DNA of 64,000 nucleotides from Limnoperna fortunei (Eukaryota; Mollusca; Bivalvia; Mytilida; Modiolidae): the NCBI GenBank assembly GCA_944474755.1, contig OX104124.1, forward strand, positions 19,814,452 to 19,878,451, given 5' to 3'. The position numbers were made by a program, and so were the translations under genes. The notes beneath the pieces were generated by a model. The model saw only the letters and a list, made by a program, of their open reading frames with translations. It ran no database searches and was not told the origin of the DNA. This document shows, in pieces, positions 12,201 through 24,076 of the stretch (the first letter of the stretch is position 1; every line of letters starts with the position of its first letter).

Positions 12201-15200
12201 TGAACAGCTCTATAGAAGCTAGTAGCAAACTTTCTTTCTTTCACAAAATTCTTATACCAACTAAACGCCCTACTTATTTAGACCTCTGTAAAACTAAGAA
12301 TGAAAGATCTATCCTTTGTAAATAACGTTTAAGTTCACACAACTTGGCTATAGAAAGAGGTAGATATAATAATACTGAAAAAAGTGAACGCATCTGTCTC
12401 TCTTGTGATAATAAAAACATTGAGGACGAGTTCCATTTTCTATCAACTTGTCCTCATTACAACAATCCAAGAAATAACCTTATTGAAAAACTTAAAAATC
12501 TACCAGGACATCCGTTTCCTCATACTCTAACAATGAAAGAAATTAAATTTCTTCTAAATAACAATTCCTACCCAATTATTAAAACTTTTATTAAATTTAT
12601 ACAAGAATGCTGGCAGATGAGAAAACACAATTAAAAGTATAATAAATAAATTAGCACCGCTGTCACACCATGTTAATATTGCTATGTTTGTAATTACAAA
12701 CTGTTATTGACATTTTTGCTTATTCTTTGTGCCATAACCATTTAATGTAAATGTGTTTATGCAAATAAATATTGTCTTGTCTATTGTCTATGTTGCTTGG
12801 TTTTTTTTGTTATTGTGTCTATATTTTATTTATTTTTATTTTTTTCTTCATCTTGTCTGCTTGTTTGGTTTGATTTAATTGGTTTTAACGCCACTGTCAC
12901 AATCATGACGCGCATTGCATTGTTTATTTTGAGAGAAAACGAAGTAAAAGGTGAAACCTTAGTCCTTCGACAAGAAAACTAGCAAGCATTCCTATTAAAG
13001 GTTGGAGGAGAGCAAGTTCACACTGAAACTCAAACCAACAACCTCAATGTTGGCAGGTGCGTGATCAATCGTACACTAATTACGTTTAACCACTCGACCA
13101 CCTCTTGTCTACCGACAGTCAGTCATAAGTATGTCTCCAATGTAAGTATGTAACATATAAAGGATTATACCATTATGTACAACAGGCACAATCAGCCTAA
13201 TGCGTTCCGTTAATTTATTCTTCATCACTTCTAGACTAAAATATTTACTTGTAAATTTCACTTTAGATACCAATCGGGCAATATATCCTTCCTGTGTTGG
13301 AGGCGACGCTTCAATGTAGATATAATATAATCCTTCAAAGGCTGAATTTGGTCCAGTATATTTGCTTGGTGTAGGACCCTAAAAATAGCAGTATTTGGTT
13401 TAATGTCATTCGAATTCTTAAAACTTATTTATAACTCTTAACTTTGGCTATGTATCTATCTCATACAACTATTATACGCAATATTCGTTTCTTGCTTAAA
13501 TGACGTTTTTAAAAATGTATGTTTTAGTTTTAACTTTTTAAGAAAATGAACAAATAACAAGTAAAAATGAAAAAATTATTGGCAGTCGGAAATGGCTTTT
13601 TGGTAGTCTTAGATGGCTTACTTGTGGCAATCTAGAACTTTCTTATGAACAAAATATAAGTATTTTTAGAGAAGTGTTTGAATATGTTAAGAGATCCAAA
13701 AAATTTCTAATTGTTTGATGTAGTGATAAGTGTCAAACGGAAACACTTTCAGCTACGATTTACTTTTAGCTTGATTCTTTTGTAATTATTTTCCATGTTT
13801 GTTTATTTGAAATTGTGTACACGTTCTTGTATCTACTTTGTTCTAGTATATGTATATACTTGTAATGCGGAGAGGACTTTATAAGTACGTTTTTATTTGT
13901 GTCCAATCCATTTTGTTATTAACAAATAAAATATGTTTTTTAAATTAAGTTAAACTTTTCAAGTACCGTATTAATTGTCCAGTTAAAATCATCATTAATG
14001 GCGTCTGTCAAGAAACAGTTGTCTTCGTTCGTTTCAAATGTGCATCCATAAAACGTTGCACCTGTTAAGAAACAACAAGTTTCTTAAAACTCGGACATAA
14101 TATTAATTCAGAAAATAATTGGTTTGTTTTTGATAGCTCAGTTTTCGTTTACTGTGAAAAATTCGATTAAGTAAACATTTCGACTGACGAGTACATTGTT
14201 TCAAAAAGACAGTATGCCACACAACTGCTTTCAGGATTCGACTTGTGGGCGTGACATATGCATGTTGGATTAAATGTTGTACTGCACTGCCACATATAAC
14301 AGTTGTGTATACGTTTGCTTCCTTCTTTGTGAGATTACACGAATTAAATCACAGTTACATTTTCGCAACAGTTCATTTTTTTCCCGGTTATGTGCAGTTC
14401 CTGGTGTCGATAAAACTGATTTTCGCGATACAGTAAAATGTGATCATAGAAACCAATGTTAGATGTGCGTTTCGTCTAATCAAGACTCATAAGTGGCGGT
14501 TAAACAAAAATTTGTTAAATCCAGAGATCCTTTAAATACGTCTAAGGACATGTACATGTACACCTTGTAAATTAAAAAAAAAATCATTTTTCGAAATTGA
14601 AATTTTAGTGCAGTAAATTTAGATAATGCCTATATCATTCAAGGAATAAATACTTTTGTCAATAGTTAATAGAAAATAAATACCGTTGTGACACTGAAAC
14701 ATATTTTTTTATTACGCGAATAATTCTGGCGCTACCAGATCCTGATTGTGTCATAACGTTAACCCAAACAAGTTTACACTGATAATATCATTTTCGGCGA
14801 AATGATAAAAAACGAAAAGAAATATAATTGTGACTATTATTTTCAGTTGAAAGAGTTAAGTACATAAGTTAGTGGTATAAAGTTGTATTACGGTCTCTTA
14901 CCATATTCACACATATTTTCACACGCTTCTCCATAAAATTTGAATGGGCATGCACAAGTCGATCTATTCGTTACAAACAAACAGGTTCCCCCGTTAAGGC
15001 AACGGAATTTAGAGCATGGACTTTCTATTATAAAACCAGAACAAAATAATGTAATGTAAACAAATATAAACAATTTTTAAATTTGTTAAAAAAAGGTTAA
15101 AGCATAATAACATACATCGAACAACGTGATTAAGGCAAAGCGATATATTGTATACAAGATAGAGGTTATGTAGAGATTACGTTATTACCTTTTTTGACAG

Positions 15201-18200
15201 TATGGCTTGTATATAAAAATCTTACAATTAACAAAAACATACTGTTTATAGTTAAAACGCTACTTAAAATAACGTATAGAATTATGACAGTTTATCACTG
15301 CCTGCGAGAACAATATACTTAAAACATTATTAATTATAACATGTATAAGTGTGACTGCTTAAAGAATTATCAGTGCAAATATTAAAGATGTATAATGTAA
15401 AATAATTTTCGCATAATTCAATCGTTATAGCTGGATTTGTATACCAGATATCAAAGTAATATGTTAATTGTTGTATAAATACCTTCACAAAATATTCCTT
15501 TAGCACCATCAAGGCACCAACAACGGAAGCTAGACCCAACAATGTGACATTGGCCACCATTTTGACACGTGATATTTGTGCACGGTGTTACTATATTTTT
15601 GAACAAAAATAGGCAAATAATAATATTTTTTTGCAAACATGATTAAAAGATGACTTTAGCAATCATACATGTCATTGTTGTCTTGATTTTCTATTTATTT
15701 GCTTTTGCATATTTATAGTTAATGTTGCTTGTTAGCAAGTCGCAGTTTTCTTTACATCTCTCAGCGACACTGTAATACTAGGGTTATGACTTCAATCATT
15801 TCTTCATGCAACGTACGCTCGGCTTTAAACTGACTTTACAAAGATTGTCATTTTTCTGCCTAAAGTCGCGGGTTCTCGCCGAGTACTCTAGCCTTTTGTT
15901 CAGTAAAAACTAGGCACCTAGCTATAGCAGAAAAGTTACAGAATATGCCGTTAACAAACAATCTAGCAAGCATATATACAGACTAAAGGTCAAAATCCAT
16001 TTTTTCAATTTTAACCTACAATGAATGCTTTGCAGAACGAAATGTGTATTAGTATTTTTACATATGCCATTTAAAAAACAATTTTTAAAATTATTTTTAT
16101 ATACGAAACAAAAAATTTTTAGGAACGCGAAACCGATGTTCTATATTCCCTGTACATGGGTATATTTTTTTTAAATAAGAATTTCGTGTAAATGGGATAA
16201 CCGGAAAATTATCTGTAATTAGTTTAATTTTTAGTATAAGAATTATTGTATAAACAAATACCTTCACAGTGTTCTCCATAAAATCCTTCAAGGCACATGC
16301 ATGAAGTCTTAGAACCATCTATTACACAGGAACCACCATTTAAGCAAATCGAATTGGTGCAGGGTGTGTCTACAAAACAATATACCTTTAAAAACAATTC
16401 GCAACATATAAGCATGACTGGATGTTGTATGGTTTTGGGGCTTGAGTCACATACTAGTAACTGTTGAGCACGTTCCGCAGTGGCGAAAAGTGAATGTCCT
16501 TATTATTAAAGTGTACTGAGATTATAATACGTAAAACCTGGCCGCGAAGCATAGTGGGTGACGTGTGGAAAAGGGGAGATAATAAACGTTAAGGACACCT
16601 TACGTACGGAGCCTGAAAGATTAGGTGTATTATTTGCGACAAAGATCAAAATCATATATCCCATGGTACACTACTTTTCATGGTCTTGTACGTGATAGGA
16701 GTCAAAATGTATTGGTCACAAATCTATTCAAGTTCTCAAAATAATGTATTTGTTTGTCAATTACTCCTTAATATAGCCGGTTGCTCATCGTCGGGAACCC
16801 ACGTCCGGTCGCATTCTCGCTTTCTACCACTTGCCGACCGTGGGCACACTTGAAGATATTTACTCTTTTTCAAGAATATTAAATGTCCTATTTTGATTGG
16901 TTGCTTTTACTTACGGTAAAGCATGACAACTAATCAAAAAAGACATAACACACGTAGTTTCGGATAATAAATTTTTTACCCAATAAACGTCATTTCCATT
17001 GGACAATTAAATTTAATAAATATTTATGAAAACAAGAAAATATCTACAAGTGTGCCCATGGTCAGTAAGTGGTAGCAAAGCGAGAACGCGACCGGACGTA
17101 GGTTTCCGACGATGTCGGTTGCTATATTGGTTGCAACACATAAAGCAAATATGTAACTGATGAGTAAATTTGACATCATTTATCCGTAATATAATCATGA
17201 TAATTGCACGTATTATCATTAAGCAACATAAACCTTTCGAACTGAGATATTCCGAATGCGCTTGTTCTAAAGGAATATAGAGCAGAAAACGATTCACTAT
17301 TAGTTGCTACTAAAATTGTGTTACTAGGATTGTGGTGTTGAATGCCAAGTACAAAATAACGATTTGAAAAATAATTAATATTAAAAATCTAGTTTCGTAT
17401 CGTACGTGGATATAGGCAAAGGCACGCATAGGGTATTTGTAAAAAAGTACTGGACCAACTGATGGAGGAAGACGTGTTCTCTAGTTCTTACATAACTATG
17501 ACCGTGGCAACCAGTCTGTTTTACTGCTAGGGGATCGCATCAACGATCTTCCGCAATCAAATCCGGGAAGCACATGACGTCTTTATCCTGCTTACGTATA
17601 GCTAGTAGATGTTAATATATTGGCGTAAGGAAAGAATTAAAGATACCGAGGAGTATCCATTAATTATAAGAAAACATGACAGGCAAAACCATGGTTAAAT
17701 AAAGAGAGGTACCAAAACCAAAACAATCAGACAAGCGACACAATAACCAAAACTCGAGTAACTAACAACTAAAAACTATGGGTGAGTCGAAACTTAATTG
17801 TTAAAGGGATTGTTTGTGGAGGGTTGCAGCATTCATCAGGCATTATACCGACAAATGAACTTAATAAAAAAGATTGTCTTTTATGATTTGATTATTATTT
17901 TGTATTTAAAGAGGTTCAAGACAGCATTCTTCATTTTAAGATGATTACTTGTATTAAATACTGACTATATTATTTAAAAATTTCAATGACACATTATTTT
18001 CAGTGTAAGTGTCTGAACCCTGTCAAAATAAGTAAGCATTGAAATATGTTGTATTTCAGTTATACTTACTCTCACAAAATCGACCAAAAAATCCATCCAA
18101 ACATTCACAAGAAAATATTCCATCATATGTTATACAAGTGCCATTGTTCAAACATGGTTCAACGTCACAAAGCGTTTTTAACTGCTTTCCTGCAATAGAA

Positions 18201-18978
18201 CTCACCATTTTACGTGAAAATACAGATACATACAATACAAGTTAACAAAGGAAAGAATCATTTTATTTTTAGTCGGAAGCTTAAATAAATCTAGTTCTTA
18301 TTTAGCTTTCTTGATAGCAAAGACATGTCGAGTTCAATTTAAAACACCTTTAGCACACGTACGCTGAGAAAAACTTAAAACAGACTGGTCATCATTATAT
18401 TTAAAATAATTTTATTATTTAATTTTATGGAAAATGTTCACGCACAACACGCTTTTTCAATGAAAACATATCTACTTACCTAATTCTGTTTTGTCCCACG
18501 ATCGACTAAGAAGAGAACTAAGGATTATGATAATAACCAACAGGACAACAACAACAGCTGCTAATACATACATGCAACATCTTCCGTGTTTGTCTATCTT
18601 AGAAGAAATACGTCGGAAACAACAATGTACTGACGTTTTCGAGCAATCCAAATGTGTCCAACGCATTTTCTTGAAGAGGGCATTGTTAGAGTGAAGTCTA
18701 CTCTCAATATCGTCTTTACATGTTTGATCAATCTCGTTAAAATTTTCCAAATTATTAAAGACATTCGTATTTTCGTACGACAAACGATCTCCTCCTAAGG
18801 ACGAGCATGTGTTCCTTGTGTCTTGGCTGTTTTGGTCATTGTTGTAACGTGAATTTTCTCCATTGGACGAGTTTCCGCCATCAAAAGTAGAATCAACAAT
18901 ATGTTTGTATTCCTTATTTTCGCATTGCAATGTAAAGTTAATCTCACTCAAATTCACACTATTTCCATTTGTAGTCAT
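9244..18978 (-). CDS. Type II membrane protein with four EGF-like repeats and a MAM domain
   Basis: Nine coding exons on the - strand: 18978-18480, 18189-18070, 16369-16262, 15590-15483, 15024-14902, 14061-13967, 13378-13249, 10780-10620 and 9330-9244 (stop TAA 9246-9244). All have GT/AG borders and matching phases, and the total of 1431 bases is a whole number of codons (476 aa). Residues 1-135 are polar, Asn/Ser rich and probably cytoplasmic. A transmembrane stretch follows at about 136-158 (YVLAAVVVVLLVIIIILSSL). There is no signal peptide. Exons 2-5 each encode one EGF-like repeat with six cysteines (CxNGGxC, CxCxxGFxG patterns). Exons 6-9 form a MAM domain: DDFNWT, GLYYIYIEAS, CLRFSYHMYGAAVGHLSVY, then SDIAIDDVWF at the end. 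The likely job is extracellular adhesion or recognition. A noncoding 5' exon is probable just upstream (acceptor 18990, donor near 19098). The short terminal exons are the least certain. Confidence 0.8.
9331..10619. other. Last intron of the EGF-MAM gene
   Basis: AT rich. The 68-codon open frame at 9760-9966 (+) has no recognisable content and starts with TTG. Nothing else seen. Confidence 0.4.
11289..12790 (+). mobile_element. 5'-truncated non-LTR retrotransposon (LINE) with broken RT
   Basis: The first codons read GVSEKFSSNCGVKQGDVLSP, a reverse transcriptase palm motif, followed by FNLFLNGL and the catalytic box YADDIILLS near 11455-11481. The thumb region (KLSVNKQKSKILIFNS, YLGVVFNYTG, LYGSEVWGA) runs to a stop at 12160-12162. 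From there the frame changes and continues to 12634, with an internal stop near 12322. The C-terminal piece has CLSCDN..EDEFHFLSTCPHY, the cysteine-histidine motif usual at the end of such ORFs. The 5' part (endonuclease, early RT) is absent, as expected for incomplete reverse transcription. The 3' end is in the TGTCTTGTCTATTGTCT tail. It lies in the intron 10781-13248 of the EGF-MAM gene, antisense to it. Confidence 0.85.
12881..13105 (-). mobile_element. SINE relic
   Basis: TTTTAACGCCACTGTCAC at the start matches the 3' tail of the SINE seen at 25179-25440. The end (GATCAATCGTACACTAATTA, then CCACTCGACCACCTC) matches its tRNA-like head. The middle is diverged. Confidence 0.6.
14455..14545 (-). 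repeat. Mussel-type interspersed repeat fragment
   Basis: GTGCGTTTCGTCTAATCAAGACTCATAAGTGGCGG is the reverse complement of a related piece at 28040-28100 (GCCGCTGATGGGTCTTAATT, then ACGAAACG). I recognise it as a widespread mytilid repeat from memory. Confidence 0.4.
15858..15935 (+). mobile_element. SINE 3' fragment
   Basis: GTCGCGGGTTCTCGCCGAGTACTC, then TAAAAACTAGGCACC and TAGCTATAGCAGAAAAGTT, follow the order of the SINE body at 34035-34120. Strongly decayed. Lies in an intron of the EGF-MAM gene. Confidence 0.45.
16770..17128. repeat. Foldback element, ~90 bp arms
   Basis: AATATAGCCGGTTGCTCATCG at the left pairs with CGATGTCGGTTGCTATATT at the right. The arms also share TCTCGCTTTCTACCACTT and GGGCACACTTG. 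Inside, TTTTGATTGGTTG pairs with CAACTAATCAAAA. It lies in the intron 16370-18069. Confidence 0.75.
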
Positions 18979-20867
18979 TTTTATGACCTACATATTTTAA
19001 AAGATGGCGCTCTATAGGGATCTAATGGGTAGGCCCACAAATAGTAAAGTAAAAAAAATGAATACTTTCATTACGTCAGCAGTATTTGACAACTTACCAG
19101 ATATGGCCATCTATCAAGACAATTTAGGAGCTCGAGCCCCAATTTGTGTGTTACCGTAGTGATAATAAATCAAATGTAAAAGAAACACATTAAGACAGAT
19201 TTCATTATTCTCATTTCGGTTTTTGTTTGTTTTGTTTTGTTTTGTTGTATTTGTTTGTTTTTTTATTTTCTTTATGTTTTTCATATTTAACAAACAATAT
19301 CGTCCATTTTGGAATAAAATATGTATTACTTCTTATGGCTGTAACAAAATACACTTCGATACCCTCATATACACATTGGCTAATCAACGTTTAATATCTT
19401 ATTGGTAGGTAGGTCGAAACAATTGTCCACACAAATCAATAATATGATACATTTCTGACATTGTTTTTAAATTGATTTGGAGATTTTAAACGAGATTAGT
19501 TTGGTGTTTAAATTGAGATGTCAACATTTATAATACTCCTATATTTTTGCATACTTAATTTACTGCAATACCACGCTAAATGATTGATTTGGCAAGCTAT
19601 GTCGTGCGAGGTCAAATTAAAAACAATTATTTTTATCGCATTGGCTTTCAAAAGGAGATATCTGCATTGTAGTTTACATCGATTGAATTGATAGACTGGT
19701 TTTACCGCATATACCTGTTAGATTTGCTCATGATGCACAGAAAATAAATATTAAAGAAAATGGGTCAAAAGTTACTAGTACTCTAAATTAACAAGAGAAG
19801 ATATTGTTGAACCATATCGGGGAAACTCAATTAAAGTAAATGGAGGATTAAAACAGGAACCCATTTTGTATTGTAATATGAGAGATCATTAAAATACAAA
19901 TACAAATACAAATATAAATAATTTTATTGGCTCAAACTCATCTACAATAAATAGTGTAATGGAAAATAATATATAACATCACATGTAATGTAACGTAAAT
20001 TACCGTTACATACATTAACATTCCGTACATTATATGTTACGTACAATAAAGGCACTGCATTTTAAATTATTTTGCCTTTAGGTGCTAAATATAAGTAATA
20101 TATTAATGATGTTCTGAAGTGCTTTTCAATGTATTTTAGCAGTTATGACACATTAATTAAATGTCTTTAAGTGTTTTAGCGCTCACAAACGGTGTTACGG
20201 ACCTTAATTTATTAAACGTGACGCAATAAATTTCGCTGTTTTATTCGTTGCTGACAACAATTTAAATGAAACATAGATAAGCATTTGTTATGATGATAAT
20301 TGGATTCAACTTGATCTAAAACCAATAAAAGAACGTCAATAAACGTGTATTGGTCATGCTTTATAGAGAAAATAGATTGATTGTTTGATAAAGGTCATCA
20401 ACAGTTTATATTGTTGAAAATAATTGTAGAAGTTAATAATCTCATCAATTGTTTTGCAAAATAAGACTCTTCTTCTAATTGTTTTTTTTTATTTTAGATT
20501 CTGAAAATTTTATAAAGTTCTTAGCAATCGGTTTATGCACATGAATGCTAGTTTGACGTTTAAAATACATTTAATTGCAAATCTTTTGAAACAATTGTAA
20601 TTACAGTAAAATTAAATCAATAAAAATTGTAACTTGTCGGTATGTTTTCTTTGATTTTCCGAGGACGCGATAACTGCCGATCTTACATTCACATTTTCCC
20701 CCACAGAACCACTTGACTATGGTCAATGTATTTTTATTGGTAAACAATATATATATGTTCTTCGAAAACTTTGCTTTTTTTATTACAGTACTCTTCTCAA
20801 AGTTGAGATATTATAATCAAGATGATTATTTCTTGCCTTTCACAATCGTCTATATTTGCATCCCTTT
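18979..20867. other. Upstream region of the EGF-MAM gene
   Basis: On the - strand a splice donor near 19098 (CTG|GTAAGTTG) and an acceptor at 18990 (AAAATATGTAG) suggest a small noncoding 5' exon here. The remainder is AT rich, with a CAAATA tandem run near 19893-19915. No coding exon recognised. Confidence 0.35.
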
Positions 20868-21094
20868 CAGGGGCGTAGCTGCCTATACGCGAGTACGCGG
20901 CTGAATCCACATTATTTTAAGAACAAAATTGCAATCTATCCCTGTAATCAATAAACTGTCCATTTCAGTTCTAAATAAACCACTTTAGAATTCTCCAAAT
21001 TGCACCATTGTTTTCAAAAATATTCCGGGGTGCATACCCGGACCCCACTAGTTCTTTGTGAATCCACATTGTAACTAGTCTAGCTACGCCCCTG
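20868..21094. mobile_element. 227 bp MITE with 5 bp target duplication
   Basis: Starts CAGGGGCGTAGCT and ends with its exact complement AGCTACGCCCCTG. CCTTT is present directly outside both ends (20863-20867 and 21095-21099). No coding capacity, so it is non-autonomous. Confidence 0.75.
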
Positions 21095-22471
21095 CCTTTA
21101 CAGGATATGATAAAATTTTAAATAAAACAAATTGAAAAAAACTATTAAACCAAATGGGATACACCTATAACATATAAATCGAACATCTCTGGATATGGGT
21201 TTAACGCATACCTTTTCTTGGTATATAATTAAATTCAGATGAGAGCAGATTTAATGTGCATTTCAACACATTTACAACACGTGATTTACAATAAATGGTT
21301 ATGACACATAATCACGTGCACATAATGTAATGAATACAACACTAGCCAGCTTGATCGCGTACGAATATATGAACAGAATTTTATTTTTATTCAAATGCAA
21401 AGAACAAAATTATTACATTTCGCACTACAAAACATACTGTTTTTCACCTGAAAAATAGTCAAAACAATATTACAGATAGAAATTACTTACTTCGGTAAAT
21501 GCAAACATCGAACTATATTATCGCGCAAAGCTCAGTAAACCGTACCTGAAATTAGTTATAACGCCACGTGTGATACAATGCAATGATTTGAGTTATGAAA
21601 ATAGACCAGAAAATTCGACCTTTAAAATGTCTTCCTTTATAAAACGTATCTGTTAAACTTGTAAAACGGATAAAACTTGATGCATGAAAAACACCTCACG
21701 ATGGCCGGAAGGCGAAAGATATTATCTGCGTATTGACTTTTGTCAACGAAGTTTAAGATTAGTTCTACAAACACACTTTTTTATTAGAGACATGGTATGT
21801 TATTGAGACTGTCTGTTTTAATATATTCTTAACAACAAATACGAGATGGACAACAATAACAGACCAGCCCGGCATCGCCATCTTTCACTTGCAGTGCAAT
21901 AGAAAATTTCACTGCATGACAGCTAGGAAATGAATGTTCACTAAAGCTGCATCATCATCACCGGAAGGCATGCGCACGAAAGACAACAATGGCGATGATA
22001 CTTGTATTACTTTCTATATGTATATTTATTACATTATTCTACATCGAGATTTAATAATGTGCTTGCTTGAAATTTTTAGTTGAGTGTTTATTCCATACTT
22101 TTCATGATTTGTTATATTAATAACATATGAATATCAAATCCCACTATTTTACATGCATGTACACTTTACAAAAATTATTGCCGATTAATTACCACAGTGT
22201 ATTACGTTTCAGTATAGACTACCAAATTTATGGCTTTAGTGCATTATACCTCGTTATCACTATATTTTTAGCAAAACCAACAACAATTGGAAAGCACTTA
22301 TGAACTAATTATCCAATGCTAAGAACTACACATAACATTCGTCGTCAGTGCACTTAGTTTCATAACTTCTTTCCCGACTGTTTAGAGAGATCTAGAGCAC
22401 GAGCACATGCGAAAAAAGATTGCGGTTAATTATTAATGATTTGTTGTTCTGTTTTGTGTAATTATTTCTTT

Positions 22472-22607
22472 TAAGAATTAAATGCATTCTTTTGAAGTTT
22501 CATTTAGTACGAAAGCGTCGACCGGAGCACATTTTCAATGTTCATGATGAAAATGTGCTCGGTCGACGCTTTTGAATGAAACTTCAAAATAATGCATTCA
22601 ATTCTTA
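22472..22607. repeat. Foldback palindrome, 136 bp
   Basis: TAAGAATTAAATGCATTCT at the left pairs with the right end AATGCATTCAATTCTTA. Inside, GCGTCGACCGGAGCACATTTTC pairs with GAAAATGTGCTCGGTCGACGC almost perfectly around a ~10 base loop. Confidence 0.85.
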
Positions 22608-22912
22608 TATCTACAATTTATTTGATTTTTAAAAATGTCGGAGTCCTGATTTAAATCGTGCACAATGGATTTTTCTTGAGTTAAATTACTCCGCGTTGTT
22701 TATTGTGGCCGTCGTCAGGGAAGCGCGTGCTTTTCATGGCTACCGGTTTCATTGAGAAATGCAAAGAGTGACTCTACGTAATGTAACGGTTTGAACCAAT
22801 AGAAATATAGGATATCGATGAAAGACATACGAAATGTAAATATTGTGATGTATTTGGGGTTTTTGTTTATCTAATTTATCTTTTATTGAATATACATTAG
22901 TACTGTACTACA

Positions 22913-23070
22913 TTGTTTGTTTCCATAGTGTTTAGCTCCACTATTACCAATTTTTCAGCTCTATCGTGGCGTCTAGTTTTTATTGGGTACGGAAGCCGGA
23001 GTACTTGAATAAAACCCGTGACCCACGGTAGGAAAGTTTTCAATTCTAGTCAGTTAAGATTGGAGTCGAA
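22913..23070 (-). mobile_element. SINE fragment
   Basis: AATTTTTCAGCTCTATCGTGGCGTCTAGTTTTTATTGGG, then GGAAGCCGGAGTACTT and GTTAAGATTGGAGTCGA, follow the order of the full SINE at 25179-25440. The tRNA-like head is missing. Confidence 0.65.
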
Positions 23071-24076
23071 CAATAGTTATATGTTTTAAGATCAGGTGCG
23101 CATAATACTTAATGGTGTACAGAGAAAAAAATGGAACGGACTAATCCGATCAAACTGATGTAACTTGTAACACTAAAACTTATATTCATCCACCACAGCA
23201 CAAAGTTTGAAAGGACGAGTCGTATTTTCTTATCTGATATTAAATTAACTCGAAATAATTAAAACATTCGGCAAATGTGCTATCAAAATAATAACCCGTG
23301 CAAATATGTAGTATTTAATAACACCCGTTGCATGCACATTTAGTTAGATACAGATTGATTACATAAAAAATAAATATACTTTGTCAAAATAATATGAAAC
23401 TTCAGGCATAACTGTTCCACAAATTCTGTCAAATTATATTGTTCGTATTTCCAATAGAAATTCTACGGACCATAAGCTGTGAAATGGAAAATAAGAAATA
23501 AATGAAGAATTTAATTATTCAAGGAGCAATATTACGACAGCCAATAAGTACCACTAATAACAATTATTAATCATTCGACACTATTATAATCACACAATTA
23601 TCTCGTCGCAATATGGTATGTCTAATACACGCTAATGTTTACTTATTGTGCCTAACCGCCTTCCGTATAATTTAAAAGATGTACTTTTCCATTGTTATAT
23701 TGCGTTAAGTGTATTAGTTTTTATTCCAAACAGTATTCTGGATCTGCGAACTTTAGTATAGTGTTACCTAATAAACCACATTCTGAATCGTATTGCAACT
23801 AAGAACAAAATAGTTCATTCTGATACTGAAATCGGTGATTGTATCACTGTGATTGTCTTCGAGTGACTATTAGAAACTGGTAGCTACCTTGTAGCAACAA
23901 ATTTCTGACAGCGTCTTAAAACAAGTGTTATAAAAAGTATGAGAATTTAAAATTAATTTGGGTTTTCATATAAACAAGAATAGTTTGTTTCAATCCGTTA
24001 AATTTTAAATTTCTTGAAAGCACCATCTGAAAATAAATTGTATGTTTCACTTCATTAGAATATAAGTAAGACTTAC

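Larger units (their letters stand above)
21100..24076. other. Noncoding stretch between the two EGF exon groups
   Basis: About 3 kb without a supported coding exon. On the - strand 21545-21491 has a perfect acceptor (TTTCAG) and donor (GTAAGT) but is closed in all three phases. It could be a 5' untranslated exon of the downstream gene, at low confidence. The foldback at 22472-22607 and a SINE relic at 22913-23070 are listed separately. Confidence 0.35.

Noticed and set aside
17013..17297. 94-codon open frame on the - strand
   Set aside because: It overlaps an arm of the foldback at 16770-17128 and has no recognisable content.
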